From Gordonia terrae (GTDB lineage: Bacteria; Actinomycetota; Actinomycetes; Mycobacteriales; Mycobacteriaceae): a stretch of DNA of 64,000 nucleotides. Location of the stretch: positions 2,790,001-2,854,000 of the forward strand of contig NZ_CP016594.1 in the NCBI RefSeq assembly GCF_001698225.1, in the 5' to 3' direction. Of this stretch, positions 36,494 through 47,975 are shown one piece after another (the first letter of the stretch is position 1; the number at the start of each line of letters is the position of its first letter). The position numbers were made by a program, and so were the translations under genes. Under the pieces are notes generated by a model that made no database searches, had not been told where the DNA came from, and was given only the letters and a program-made list of their open reading frames with translations.

Positions 36494-37669
36494 TCACGTC
36501 GTCGGGGGCGTGACCAGACCGACGACATGTTCGGCGATCGCCAGCGACGACGTGATGCCCGGCGATTCGATACCGAACAGGTTGACCACCCCGGCGATCC
36601 CGTGCGTCGCCGGGCCGTGGATCTCGAAATCGCCTGCCGCAACGCCCGGCCCGGTGACCTTCGGCCGAATGCCCGCGTACGCGGGAACCAGGGCCGCCGT
36701 GGGCAATCCGGGCCAGTAGGTGCGGATCGCGCGCTCGAACGCCGCGGCGCGCGCATCGTCGACGGCGTAGTCGAGCTCGTCCTCGGTGGCTGTCTCGCCC
36801 GCGGTCACGTCCAACCACTCGACGTCGGGCCCGAATCGTGCGGCGCCGCCGAGATCCATCGTGAAGTGCACGCCCAGTCCACCGTCGGCGGGTACCGGAT
36901 ACACGAGGTGCCGGAACGGCGCTCGGACGCCGGACAGCCCGAAGTAGTTGCCCTTCGCGAGAAATCGAGGCGGTAGAGGCCCGTCGAATCCGGTCAGGCT
37001 CCGGGCCACCTGCCACGCGCCGATCCCGGCGCAGTTGACGAGTGTCCGCGTGACGGCCGACTCACCGTCATCCGTGTGCACGGTGATCCCGCCGCGGTCG
37101 ATGTGTCCGCCGATCACTCTGCTGCGCAGAGCGATTCCGCCGCCCAGTGCCTCGAGGTCCCGGCGGAGTGCGCGGACCACGCCGTCGACGTCGACGATCC
37201 CGGTCGACGGCGAGAACAGTGCCGCGACGCCGTCGATCTCGGGTTCGCGGTCGCGTAGTTCGTCGACATCGATCGGACGCAGGTCGGTGACACCGTTGGC
37301 CAGGCCGCGCCGGTGTATCTCGTCCAGTCGTTCCCGCTGGGTGTCGTCGGTGGCGACGACGAGTTTGCCCGGTTGCGCCCACGACACGTCGTGTTCGTCG
37401 CAGAACCGCGTCAGCAGCCGTCGACCGCCGACGCACAACCTCGCCTTGAGGCTGCCCGCGGGATAGTAGAGACCCGCGTGGATGACCTCCGAACTCCGCG
37501 ACGTCGTCTGCGTGCCGACGGAATCCGTGGCCTCCAAGACGACGACCTCGCGCCCCTGCAGCGCGAACGCGCGGGCCACGGCCAGACCCACGATCCCGCC
37601 GCCGACGACCAGACAGTCGACCTCGACACGCTCCGTCGTCGCGTGCTCGGCCGGTCGGATGCGCGCCAC
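36494..37669 (-). CDS. FAD-dependent 2-hydroxyglutarate oxidase-like protein (LhgO type)
   Basis: DAO-family flavoprotein of 391 residues. FAD is bound by VDCLVVGGGIVGLAVARAFA (GxGxxG) and the TSRSSEVIHAGLYYP motif seen in L-2-hydroxyglutarate dehydrogenases. The C-terminal PAYAGIRPKVTGPG and FGIESPGITSSLAIAEHV patterns also fit LhgO. It could oxidise L-2-hydroxyglutarate or a similar hydroxy acid. It is convergent with the DUF2236 gene (20-base gap) and divergent from glgC. Confidence 0.85.
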   Translation of the reverse strand: MARIRPAEHATTERVEVDCLVVGGGIVGLAVARAFALQGREVVVLEATDSVGTQTTSRSSEVIHAGLYYPAGSLKARLCVGGRRLLTRFCDEHDVSWAQPGKLVVATDDTQRERLDEIHRRGLANGVTDLRPIDVDELRDREPEIDGVAALFSPSTGIVDVDGVVRALRRDLEALGGGIALRSRVIGGHIDRGGITVHTDDGESAVTRTLVNCAGIGAWQVARSLTGFDGPLPPRFLAKGNYFGLSGVRAPFRHLVYPVPADGGLGVHFTMDLGGAARFGPDVEWLDVTAGETATEDELDYAVDDARAAAFERAIRTYWPGLPTAALVPAYAGIRPKVTGPGVAAGDFEIHGPATHGIAGVVNLFGIESPGITSSLAIAEHVVGLVTPPTT

Positions 37670-37769
37670 CGATGTACCTCCTCGTCAGACCGGACCGACA
37701 GGTGTGTGGTCGAGCATGCCACCCAGCGCTCCGTGGCCCCGCCATCCGGGCAAACCCGGCGCAGTGCGG

Positions 37770-37775
37770 CAGACT
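37770..37775 (+). promoter_or_regulatory. -10-like element (CAGACT) of glgC
   Basis: CAGACT ends 6 nt before the glgC ATG; it lacks the first T of the consensus, so support is weaker than for the other leaderless candidates. Confidence 0.3.
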
Positions 37776-37781
37776 GGGGTG

Positions 37782-39011
37782 ATGCGGTATTCGGAGGTTC
37801 TCGCGATCGTGCAGGCCGGTGGACGTGGTTCGCGGATGGAGGTGCTGACCGATCGGCGTGCGAAACCGGCGTTGCCGTTCGCGGGCAACTATCAGCTCAT
37901 CGACTTTCCGCTGTCCAACCTGCACCACAGCCACATCGACGACGTGTGGCTCTGCGTGCAGTACGAGGCCGAGACCATCACGCAGATCGTGGCCGGCGGT
38001 CGGCCCTGGGACCTCGACCGCACGAGCGGCGGTCTGCGCGTCGTGATGCCCGAGCAGACCGACGCCGCGGAGACCGAAGACGGCTTCGCCACCGGCAACG
38101 CCGACCTGCTGTACCGCATCCGCGGCCGCATCGCCGCCCACGCCCCGGCGGAGGTCATCGTGATGAGCGCCGACCACGTGTACGACTTCGACTTCCGCGA
38201 CGCCATCGAAACCCACCGCCGTCATGGGGCCGAATGCACCGTTGTCACCACGACGTGTCCGCTGGACGAGGCCACCCAGCACGCCACCGTCAAGGCCCGC
38301 CGCGACGGGACGGTCCGCGAGTTCCGCTACAAACCCGAGCGCGCCACCACGCGCACGATCGCCACCGAGATCTTCGTCTACGACCCTGCCGTCCTCATCG
38401 AGGGCTTGGAGTACCTCGAGAGCCGGACGACGGAGAGTTCACCGAAGGACGACACCGGCCTGGGTGACTTCGGCGAGCATCTGCTGCCGTGGTTCGTCGA
38501 TCGCGGCAAGACCGTCGCCCACGCGATGCCGGGGTACTGGATCGACGCCGGCCGTCCCGAGACGTACCTGCAGGCGCACCGCGACCTGATCTCCGGGGCA
38601 CTGGACGTCTTCCGCGGCGACCGCCCGATCCTCACCAATCAGCCGCAACGCCCGGCCGCCCGCATCGAGACCGGGGCGGTTGTCGAGGACAGTCTGGTCA
38701 GCGGCGGTGCCCATGTGCTCGGCACGGTTCGGCGTAGCGTGCTCGGACCGGGCGTGGTCGTCGAGAAGGGTGCGGTGGTGGCCGATTCGGTGGTCTTCGG
38801 CGATGCCGTCATCGGCGCCGGCGCGTCGGTTGCGTGGTCCGTGCTCGACGAACGCGTTCGCGTCGGTCCGAACGCGGTGATCGGCGGGCATCCTCGCACG
38901 CGGCCGGTGCCCACGGAGAAGATCACGCTCGTCGGCATGGACACGCAGATCCTGCGAGGTGCCCGCGTCACCCTCGGTGACCGGGTCGACCCGGGCCGTC
39001 GTATCCGGTGA
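37782..39011 (+). CDS. glgC: Glucose-1-phosphate adenylyltransferase-type nucleotidyltransferase GlgC
   Basis: Makes ADP-glucose from glucose-1-phosphate and ATP for glycogen or trehalose-linked alpha-glucan. The 409-residue protein has the GlgC signature QAGGRGSRMEVLTDRRAKPA and NYQLIDFPLSN, VIVMSADHVYDFD, and the left-handed beta-helix at the end (EDSLVSGGAHVLGTVRRS, GAVVADSVVFGDAVIGAG). ATG 37782 is the first start that fits the family; the open frame upstream covers the divergent gene. It overlaps the phosphomutase gene by 4 bases, linking glucose-phosphate interconversion with activation. Confidence 0.9.
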   Translation: MRYSEVLAIVQAGGRGSRMEVLTDRRAKPALPFAGNYQLIDFPLSNLHHSHIDDVWLCVQYEAETITQIVAGGRPWDLDRTSGGLRVVMPEQTDAAETEDGFATGNADLLYRIRGRIAAHAPAEVIVMSADHVYDFDFRDAIETHRRHGAECTVVTTTCPLDEATQHATVKARRDGTVREFRYKPERATTRTIATEIFVYDPAVLIEGLEYLESRTTESSPKDDTGLGDFGEHLLPWFVDRGKTVAHAMPGYWIDAGRPETYLQAHRDLISGALDVFRGDRPILTNQPQRPAARIETGAVVEDSLVSGGAHVLGTVRRSVLGPGVVVEKGAVVADSVVFGDAVIGAGASVAWSVLDERVRVGPNAVIGGHPRTRPVPTEKITLVGMDTQILRGARVTLGDRVDPGRRIR

Positions 39012-40678
39012 CGACGATCGAGACCGCACGCCGCTGGCGAGACCACGATCCCGATCCGTCGACCCGGGCCGTGCTCACCGAACTGATCGACGCCGCCGAT
39101 AACGGCGACGACGCGGCAGCCGGCGATCTCGCGTCCCGGTTCGACGGCCCGCTGGCCTTCGGTACCGCGGGCCTGCGCGGTGAGGTCGGTGCCGGTGAGT
39201 CTCGGATGAACGTCGCCGTCGTCACCCGGGCCACGGTGGGTCTCGCCCGATATCTGCTCGACACGGTCGGTCCCGATGCCCGCGTCGTGGTCGGTTGCGA
39301 CGCCCGGCACGGCTCCGCGGAGTTCTTCGACGCGGCGACCGAAGTTCTTGCCGCGCAGGGGCTCACCGTGTTCGCGCTGCCGCCCAGGCTGCCGACCCCG
39401 GTGACCGCTCACGCCACACGGTCACTGGATTGCGACGCCGGGGTGATGATCACCGCCTCGCACAATCCGCCGGCCGACAACGGCTACAAGGTCTACCTGG
39501 GCGGCCGCGCCACCGATGATCCAGGCAGGGGAGTCCAGATCATCTCGCCCGCCGACGGCGGCATCGCCGACCGGATCGCGCAGGCGCCACCCGCCGACCA
39601 GGTGCCCCGTGACTCCGCGGCCGTGATCCACCTCGACGACGCGATCGTCCGCACCTACGTGCAGCGAACCGCTGGGCTGCGACCCGACTCCGGTCCCTCA
39701 CCGGTTCGTGTCGTCCTGACGCCCCTGCACGGTGTCGGCGGCGAGGTCGCCCGAGAAGTGCTGCGGGCAGCGGATATCGGCGACGTCCACATCGTGGCAC
39801 AGCAGTTCGCGCCCGATCCCGACTTCCCGACAGTGCCCTTTCCCAACCCGGAGGAACCCGGGGCCCTCGACCTCGCGCTGGATCTCGCGCGCGACGTCGG
39901 CGCGGATGTCGTGATCGCACTCGACCCCGACGCCGACCGTTGCTCGGTCGCCACGCCCGGTGCCGACGGCCGATGGCGGCAGTTGACCGGTGACGAGATC
40001 GGCGGATTGTTGGGGGAGCAGGCGGCGAGTGACCCGGCGCGACCCGGCGACACCCTGGCGTGTTCGATCGTGTCGAGCCGACTGCTGGACCGGATCGCCG
40101 CGCACCACGGGCTCCGGTTCGCGGCGACGCTCACCGGCTTCAAATGGATCGCCCGCACGCCCGGCCTGCGTTTCGGCTACGAGGAGGCGATCGGCTACTG
40201 CACCGACCCCGACACCGTCCGCGACAAGGACGGCATCGGTGCGATGGTCCGGGTGATCTCCCTGGTCGAGGAACTGGCCCGCGACGGCCGCACGCTCACC
40301 GACGAACTCGACCACCTGGCCGGCCGCCACGGTCTGCACGCGACCGCGCCGTTTACCATCCGCGTCGAGGACACCGCGCTCATCGGCGAGATGATGGAGC
40401 GTCTTCGGTCCACACCGATCGATCGTCTCGCCGGCTCGCCGGTGGTCGAGAACCGCGACCTCGCACACGGATCCGCCGATCTGCCGCCCACCGACGGCAT
40501 CTTGCTGCGGACCGCCGCCGACGACCGGGTCGTCGTCCGCCCCTCGGGAACCGAACCGAAGCTGAAGTGCTACCTCGAGGTCGTGCTGGACTGTCCCGAC
40601 GGCGTCGTACCCCACGCCGAGGCCTCGCGTCGTCTCGACGCACTCGGCGCCGACATCGCCGCATTGCTCCAGCTGTGA
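39008..40678 (+). CDS. Phosphohexomutase (phosphoglucomutase/phosphomannomutase)
   Basis: Alpha-D-phosphohexomutase of 556 residues. The phosphoserine loop is MITASHNPPADNGYKVYLGG, the metal-binding loop is DPDADRC, the sugar-specificity region is GYEEAIGYC, and the phosphate-binding C-terminal loop is RPSGTEPKLKCYLEV. GFGTAGLRG-like LAFGTAGLRGEVG is conserved. It resembles M. tuberculosis PmmB. The GTG start overlaps the glgC stop. Glucose-1-phosphate supply for GlgC is the likely role by context. Confidence 0.9.
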   Translation: MTTIETARRWRDHDPDPSTRAVLTELIDAADNGDDAAAGDLASRFDGPLAFGTAGLRGEVGAGESRMNVAVVTRATVGLARYLLDTVGPDARVVVGCDARHGSAEFFDAATEVLAAQGLTVFALPPRLPTPVTAHATRSLDCDAGVMITASHNPPADNGYKVYLGGRATDDPGRGVQIISPADGGIADRIAQAPPADQVPRDSAAVIHLDDAIVRTYVQRTAGLRPDSGPSPVRVVLTPLHGVGGEVAREVLRAADIGDVHIVAQQFAPDPDFPTVPFPNPEEPGALDLALDLARDVGADVVIALDPDADRCSVATPGADGRWRQLTGDEIGGLLGEQAASDPARPGDTLACSIVSSRLLDRIAAHHGLRFAATLTGFKWIARTPGLRFGYEEAIGYCTDPDTVRDKDGIGAMVRVISLVEELARDGRTLTDELDHLAGRHGLHATAPFTIRVEDTALIGEMMERLRSTPIDRLAGSPVVENRDLAHGSADLPPTDGILLRTAADDRVVVRPSGTEPKLKCYLEVVLDCPDGVVPHAEASRRLDALGADIAALLQL

Positions 40679-40691
40679 ACCGTCGGCGCAC

Positions 40692-40697
40692 TACCAT
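40692..40697 (+). promoter_or_regulatory. -10 element (TACCAT) of the AraC gene
   Basis: TACCAT ends 6 nt before the GTG at 40704, so the regulator is likely leaderless. Confidence 0.45.
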
Positions 40698-40703
40698 CGA
40701 TTC

Positions 40704-41135
<432 letters not shown>

Positions 41136-41142
41136 GACTGCC

Positions 41143-41148
41143 TAGCCT
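41143..41148 (+). promoter_or_regulatory. -10 element (TAGCCT) of the VOC gene
   Basis: TAGCCT ends 6 nt before the ATG at 41155, suggesting a leaderless mRNA. Confidence 0.45.
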
Positions 41149-41154
41149 GATCCC

Positions 41155-41565
41155 ATGAACATCACGATCCAGTACACCTTCCTCCCGCACACCGACGGCG
41201 ACGCCGCCCTCGGCTTCTACCGCGACCTCCTCGGCTTCGAGCTCCGCAAGGACGTCGGCTACGAGGGCATGCGGTGGCTGACCGTCGGCCCGCCCGGTCA
41301 ACCGGGTACGTCGATCGTCCTGCATCCGCCGGCCGCGGACCCTGGCATCTCCGATGAGGAACGCCAGACGATTCTCGAACTGATCGCGAAGGGAAGCTAC
41401 GGCGCTCTCACGCTGGCGACCGACGACCTCGACGGCCTGTTCGAGAAGCTGCAGGGCAGTGGCGTCGACATCGTGCAGGAGCCGATGGATCAGCCGTACG
41501 GCGTGCGCGACGCCGCCGTCCGTGACCCGGCAGGCAACCTCATCCGTATCGACCAGGCCGTTTGA
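41155..41565 (+). CDS. VOC family (glyoxalase/bleomycin-resistance-like) protein
   Basis: Single VOC protein of 136 residues: AALGFYRDLLGFELRKDVGYEG, GTSIVLHPPAADP, and the terminal RDAAVRDPAGNLIRIDQ motif, whose pattern is common in glyoxalase/bleomycin-resistance proteins. It lies downstream of an AraC regulator. The enzyme or binding role is not determined; a drug-binding or aldehyde-detoxifying role is possible. The 205 bases that follow, up to the UvrA-like gene, hold no gene. Confidence 0.8.
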   Translation: MNITIQYTFLPHTDGDAALGFYRDLLGFELRKDVGYEGMRWLTVGPPGQPGTSIVLHPPAADPGISDEERQTILELIAKGSYGALTLATDDLDGLFEKLQGSGVDIVQEPMDQPYGVRDAAVRDPAGNLIRIDQAV

Positions 41566-41770
41566 GGATGTGCGGACCCGGTCGATGCCCGCCTCCGGAG
41601 GCGCTCGTCGCGGCTGTTGATGGACAACACTCCGCGACGGTGCAGTCCACCCTGGTTAGATCGACCGGGAGTCCGCGCACCGATCTGGCGGAACCGACCC
41701 TCCGAGATGGCACGAGCACCCCGAACCCCGGCGACCGCCCACGTGCGGTCGCCGCATTGATGGAGAGACG

Positions 41771-44179
<2,409 letters not shown>

Positions 44180-44295
44180 TCAGGTGTCGTAGGACGTTGC
44201 GCTCCGCACAACGAAACGCGACGCCTGGCATGGGTCGGAACTCGTGGCGCCGAAATCTCGGCGTCGGAGGTGCGCCCTGACCCAGGCGGTCGACA

Positions 44296-44350
44296 GAATT
44301 CTCGTCCACCTCAGGGTGATCGAAGGGCAATCTCGGGCTGTCGGGATTTG
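44296..44350. repeat. Left terminal inverted repeat of the IS1182 element
   Basis: Contains CTCGTCCACCTCAG at its outer end and TCGGGCTGTCGGGATTTG (44333-44350) at its inner end; both are repeated inverted at the right end. Confidence 0.88.
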
Positions 44351-44411
44351 TTGGCCACGATTCACGGGTGTCGGACCTCTAAATCGGGCTTTGAACTGCG
44401 ATGATGTGTGG

Positions 44412-46166
44412 ATGGCGAAGGATTATCGGCCGGTTGATCGTGACCAGGTATTCCTGCTTCCTCCGGATATGCGGGACTGGGTCGGCCGCGATGACCCGGT
44501 ATGGCTGGTGATCGCCACGGTGCAACGGATGAACACCGCCTCCGTGCACAAGCTGCGCAAGACCGGCGGTGTCGGGCGGCGTGGCTATGACCCGGACATG
44601 TTGTTGACCTTGCTGATTTGGGCGTGGGCTCATGGGCAACGGTCCTCGCGGCAGATCGAGCGTTTGTGCCATCGGGACCTGACCTACCGGGTCATCTGCG
44701 CTGGCGATGTCCCCGATCACTCCACGATCGCCCAGTTCCGCAAAGATGCCTCGCCGGTGATGGCTGATTTGTTCGCTGAGTCGTTGACGGTGTGCGCGCA
44801 GCTAGGGATGGGCCAGTTGGGTGTCGTCGCTCTTGATGGAGTCAAGATCGCCTCGAATGCCTCGCAGTCGGCCAACCGCACAGAGAAGCATCTGGTCAAA
44901 GAACGTCAGGCAGAGGCTCAACAGCTCCGCAGCAAGCTCAAAGACGTTGGTGCACAGTCGGATGCCGAACATGCCGCCAACGATGACGATGGCGATGGCG
45001 ATGGCGGTGACGAGATCCCGCCGGGTCTCATCAATGCTCCCGGCGCTGAACGGCTCGCCCGAATCGACGCTGCGTTGGCTTCGGCTCGCGAGCACAACCA
45101 GGCAGCGCGAGACGCCAAGCCGACCCAGACGCGCGCAGAGATCAACCGTGATCACACGGTTCGGCGCCGCGCGGCCGAAGACGCCAAAGCCCAGCAGTGG
45201 GTGGTGGCCTACACCGCCCATCTCGCCGGTGACGGCGACTATCCAGGGGCGCCGCCGATGGCGGCGCAGCTTCAGGCCGCTGTGCTGCGGTTGAGCAAAG
45301 CACGTGCTGATCAGCAGACCAAGATCGATGCGTGGGAACGCAAACCGCGTAAACGTAGGCCGCCGAGCGCAGTTGATGACCACAGCTCAGTTCGACAAGC
45401 GCGCACACGTGTTAAGCGGGCCGAGGTCCTGGACGCGCAGCTGCGTGCCCGGCGTGTGGCCGAGGACGAAACCTACGCCGCCGCGATCGTGGCCGCCCGC
45501 AACCACACTCGCACACCACATCGGGCCAATACCGACACCCGCCGCAACATCACCGACCCGCAGTCCCGGGCCCTGTCGTTGCGTGGTGGTGGCTGGATCC
45601 AGGGATACAACTGTCAAGCCGTCACCAGCAGCGACGGCTTGATCATCGCGACCATGGTCACCAACGGGGCCATCGATACCCCACACTTCGTACCGATGAT
45701 GAACAAGGCCGTCGCCGCCGCTGAACACATTCAGTCCCACCAGCACCCACCACCGGACACGCCGGGAATCGGGCTCTTGCTCGCCGATGCCGGCTACCAC
45801 TCTGAAGCCAACATCACCGCCGCTGGACCCGACCGGCTCATCGCTTCGACCAAAACCCACAAACTTCGCGTGGCGCGCGCCGAACACTCCACCACCGAAA
45901 CCACGGCATCCTCACCGGCCCAATCAGATACCGTCGCCACCCCGATCGAGGCAATGGCAACCCGATTGCTCACCGAAGAAGGCCACGCCGCCTACAGCAG
46001 ACGCAGCCACATCGCGGAAACACCGTTCGGGTGGGCTAAACACACCCTCGGTTTCCGTCGATTCACCGGCCGCGGACTCGCACGAGCAAACGCCGAGTTC
46101 ACCTTCCACGCCATGGTCAACAACATCTGCAAAGCCCTCACCGCCGGCCACCTCGCCACAACCTGA
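44412..46166 (+). CDS. IS1182-family transposase
   Basis: DDE transposase of 584 residues. N-terminal DUF772-type domain: DYRPVDRDQVFLLPPDMRDW, YDPDMLLTLLIWAWAHGQRS, RQIERLCHRDLTYRVICAGD, PDHSTIAQFRK. The catalytic core has VVALDGVKIASNAS (first Asp), LLLADAGYHSEAN (second Asp) and a glutamate in SHIAETPFGWAKH. A charged, coiled insertion (residues 160-380) separates the first and second Asp. ATG 44412 is chosen because the conserved N-terminus begins there. The frame is intact, so the element may be active. Confidence 0.92.
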   Translation: MAKDYRPVDRDQVFLLPPDMRDWVGRDDPVWLVIATVQRMNTASVHKLRKTGGVGRRGYDPDMLLTLLIWAWAHGQRSSRQIERLCHRDLTYRVICAGDVPDHSTIAQFRKDASPVMADLFAESLTVCAQLGMGQLGVVALDGVKIASNASQSANRTEKHLVKERQAEAQQLRSKLKDVGAQSDAEHAANDDDGDGDGGDEIPPGLINAPGAERLARIDAALASAREHNQAARDAKPTQTRAEINRDHTVRRRAAEDAKAQQWVVAYTAHLAGDGDYPGAPPMAAQLQAAVLRLSKARADQQTKIDAWERKPRKRRPPSAVDDHSSVRQARTRVKRAEVLDAQLRARRVAEDETYAAAIVAARNHTRTPHRANTDTRRNITDPQSRALSLRGGGWIQGYNCQAVTSSDGLIIATMVTNGAIDTPHFVPMMNKAVAAAEHIQSHQHPPPDTPGIGLLLADAGYHSEANITAAGPDRLIASTKTHKLRVARAEHSTTETTASSPAQSDTVATPIEAMATRLLTEEGHAAYSRRSHIAETPFGWAKHTLGFRRFTGRGLARANAEFTFHAMVNNICKALTAGHLATT

Positions 46167-46246
46167 CCCGTCACGGGGGCCACACCCCCTCACAGCCCAG
46201 AGCTCTCGTGATCCCCGGAGACCACCGGGAAGACCACCGGGAACTT

Positions 46247-46300
46247 CAAATCCCGACAGCCCGATCTGCCCTCCAACAGCACTGAGGTGGACGAGTTTTC
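46247..46300. repeat. Right terminal inverted repeat of the IS1182 element
   Basis: CAAATCCCGACAGCCCGA (46247-46264) at the inner end is the exact complement of the left inner repeat. CTGAGGTGGACGAG at the outer end pairs with the left outer repeat. Confidence 0.88.
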
Positions 46301-46388
46301 ACACCGAAACGGGGTCACGCCTCCACATGGGACGCCGCGGCCATACCCGCATCGTCCCTCGGGTTGTCACACCACCGTGGCAGCATGA

Positions 46389-46561
46389 CGGTTGATGAAC
46401 GACGGGCGAGGTGAGAGGGGATCGTCGCGATCCGTCTCAGGGGTAACCCCTGGGTGCACTTCACAGTTGGTTCCTGCGTCCGACGCCGGCGCGCACGCTC
46501 CACGTGCCACCCGGCGCCGCTGCACCACAGCTCTGGTCACCACACCCGTCGTTCATCACCG
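46389..46561 (+). ncRNA. Candidate retron msr-msd RNA
   Basis: About 173 bases directly before the reverse transcriptase. The ends pair as a retron a1/a2: GATGAACGACGGG (46394-46406) with CCCGTCGTTCATC (46545-46557), 13 bp perfect. The helix extends outward by CGGT/ACCG with one bulge and inward by GGTGA/TCACC after a 3x3 loop. Inside are hairpin 1 (46413-46438, GGATCG-TCG-CGATCC core) and hairpin 2 (46439-46451, AGGGG-TAA-CCCCT). A long stem, GGTGCA (46453-46458) with TGCACC (46521-46526), contains CGACGCCGG/CCGGCGCCG (one mismatch) and an apical GCACG/CGTGC. The first two fit msr, the long stem msd. The branching G is not identified. Confidence 0.72.
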
Positions 46562-46591
46562 GCCGTCGACGCGTACACAGGCGACGACGCC

Positions 46592-47863
46592 GTGACCGAC
46601 CCATTCCTCCACGCACACGAGGCCGCCGAAGTCGCTGCGGCGTTTTCGCGGACGTACTCGGCATGGACGTGGCCGGAGGTCGTCGACGCGCTGCGTACCG
46701 TTCTGCCTGCCGAAGCCATCACCGACGTGGCCGACCGCCTCTTCGACCTCTCGCCGCACGAACCGAGACACCCCGCATCCGTGCTCCTCGAGGCATTGCT
46801 TCCGTGGACCCACCCGACGCCCGAACCCCGCCGGCCCCTCCTCCTGCACGAACCGGAGTCGACGGGAACTGTGCCCGACGATCTGCCCGATCTCTACGAC
46901 GTGGAGCAGTTCGCGCACTGGCTCGACTTCACCGTTCCGGAACTCGAGTGGTTCGCCGACCGTGGACAGTGGCTGCGAACTGCACGTCCTCCGTTGCGGC
47001 ACTACCGAATCTGGCGGCGCGACAAACGCGACGGTGTCCGCGTCATCGAAGCCCCGAAGCCGCGGACGCGCGAAACCCAACGGCGCCTGCTCAGGCGTCT
47101 GGTCGAACGTATCCCGGCACATTCGGCGGCACGCGGGTTCGTGCCCGGGTCGTCGCCGGCCGCGTTCGCCTGGCCGCACACCGACCGGCCGGCGGTGGTG
47201 CGCGTCGACCTCCGGCACTGCTTCGAGACCATCACCGTCCACCGCGTTCGTGCGGTGTTCCGCGACGCCGGGTACCCGTCGCATATCGCGCGCCTGCTCG
47301 CCGAATTGTGCACCACGGCAACCCCCGTCGACGAGCTCCGGGGAATCGACCGCGCGCACGCAGCTCTACTTCGCGAACGTCATCTCCCGCAGGGCGCACC
47401 GACGTCGCCCCATCTCGCCAACCTCGTGATGCGGTCGCTGGATCGGCGGCTCGACGGCTATGCCCGCCGCAACGGTCTCCGATACACCCGGTACGGCGAC
47501 GACCTCGCGATCTCGGGCGACGCGATCGACGCCGACCGGGCGCTGTGGACGACGCTTCGCATTGTGGGAGCCGAGCGCTTCACCGTCCACCCGGACAAGG
47601 TCCGCATCATGCACCGCCATCAGCGCCAACGCCTCGCCGGACTCGTCGTCAACGACCGACCCCAGGTCGCCAGATCCGACTACGACAACCTGAGAGCGCT
47701 GCTCCACAACGCCCGCCGCCACGGTGCGTCGTCGCAGAATCACGACGATCACCCGGACTTTCGCGCACACGTCTACGGACTCATCGCATGGATGGGGGCG
47801 ACGGGGGAGACCCGTCGACGCCGGTTGCTGGACCTGGCATCGGCTGTCGACTGGGACACATAG
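46592..47863 (+). CDS. Retron-type reverse transcriptase with N-terminal extension
   Basis: RT of 423 residues from GTG 46592. Residues 1-100 are an unassigned extension. RT motifs follow: RVIEAPKPRTRETQRRLLR (151-169), ARGFVPGSS (180-188), FAWPH (192-196, in the place of the retron NAxxH motif), VRVDLRHCFETI (203-214), LPQGAPTSPHLANL (265-278), TRYGDDLAISG (299-309, catalytic YxDD) and LAGLVVND (348-355, in the place of VTG). It lacks the maturase and HNH domains of group II introns. The structured RNA just upstream supports a retron. The N-terminal extension recalls the longer RTs of myxobacterial retrons. Confidence 0.88.
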   Translation: MTDPFLHAHEAAEVAAAFSRTYSAWTWPEVVDALRTVLPAEAITDVADRLFDLSPHEPRHPASVLLEALLPWTHPTPEPRRPLLLHEPESTGTVPDDLPDLYDVEQFAHWLDFTVPELEWFADRGQWLRTARPPLRHYRIWRRDKRDGVRVIEAPKPRTRETQRRLLRRLVERIPAHSAARGFVPGSSPAAFAWPHTDRPAVVRVDLRHCFETITVHRVRAVFRDAGYPSHIARLLAELCTTATPVDELRGIDRAHAALLRERHLPQGAPTSPHLANLVMRSLDRRLDGYARRNGLRYTRYGDDLAISGDAIDADRALWTTLRIVGAERFTVHPDKVRIMHRHQRQRLAGLVVNDRPQVARSDYDNLRALLHNARRHGASSQNHDDHPDFRAHVYGLIAWMGATGETRRRRLLDLASAVDWDT

Positions 47864-47884
47864 AGTCCGAACCATCCCGAACCT

Positions 47885-47907
47885 CACACGGAGTGCACGT
47901 CGGTGTG
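47885..47907 (+). terminator. Weak hairpin after the reverse transcriptase
   Basis: CACACGGA and TCGGTGTG pair with one mismatch across a 7-nt loop, 21 bases after the RT stop. A possible terminator separating it from the globin gene. Confidence 0.3.
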
Positions 47908-47975
47908 CGGTCACTGTTACCTCTGGCTTCCGGACCGCCAGTCCAGCGGCAACGCACGACCACCAGAGTTCCTCC

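Larger units (their letters stand above)
44296..46300 (+). mobile_element. Complete IS1182-family insertion sequence
   Basis: About 2.0 kb bounded by imperfect terminal inverted repeats of about 55 bp (44296-44350 and 46247-46300), enclosing one intact transposase gene. The bases ACA lie outside both ends and might be a 3-bp target duplication, though this is weak. It is inserted between the UvrA-like gene and the retron-like unit; its right end is 89 bases from the first base of the non-coding RNA. Confidence 0.88.

Noticed and set aside
46454..46591. N-terminal extension of the RT frame into the upstream region
   Set aside because: The residues are Arg/His/Ser-rich without pattern and the bases form the a1/a2-bounded RNA; GTG 46592 is a better start.
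46592..47863. Group II intron or diversity-generating retroelement RT
   Set aside because: There is no maturase or HNH domain, no intron domain V/VI structure, and no template/variable repeat pair nearby.
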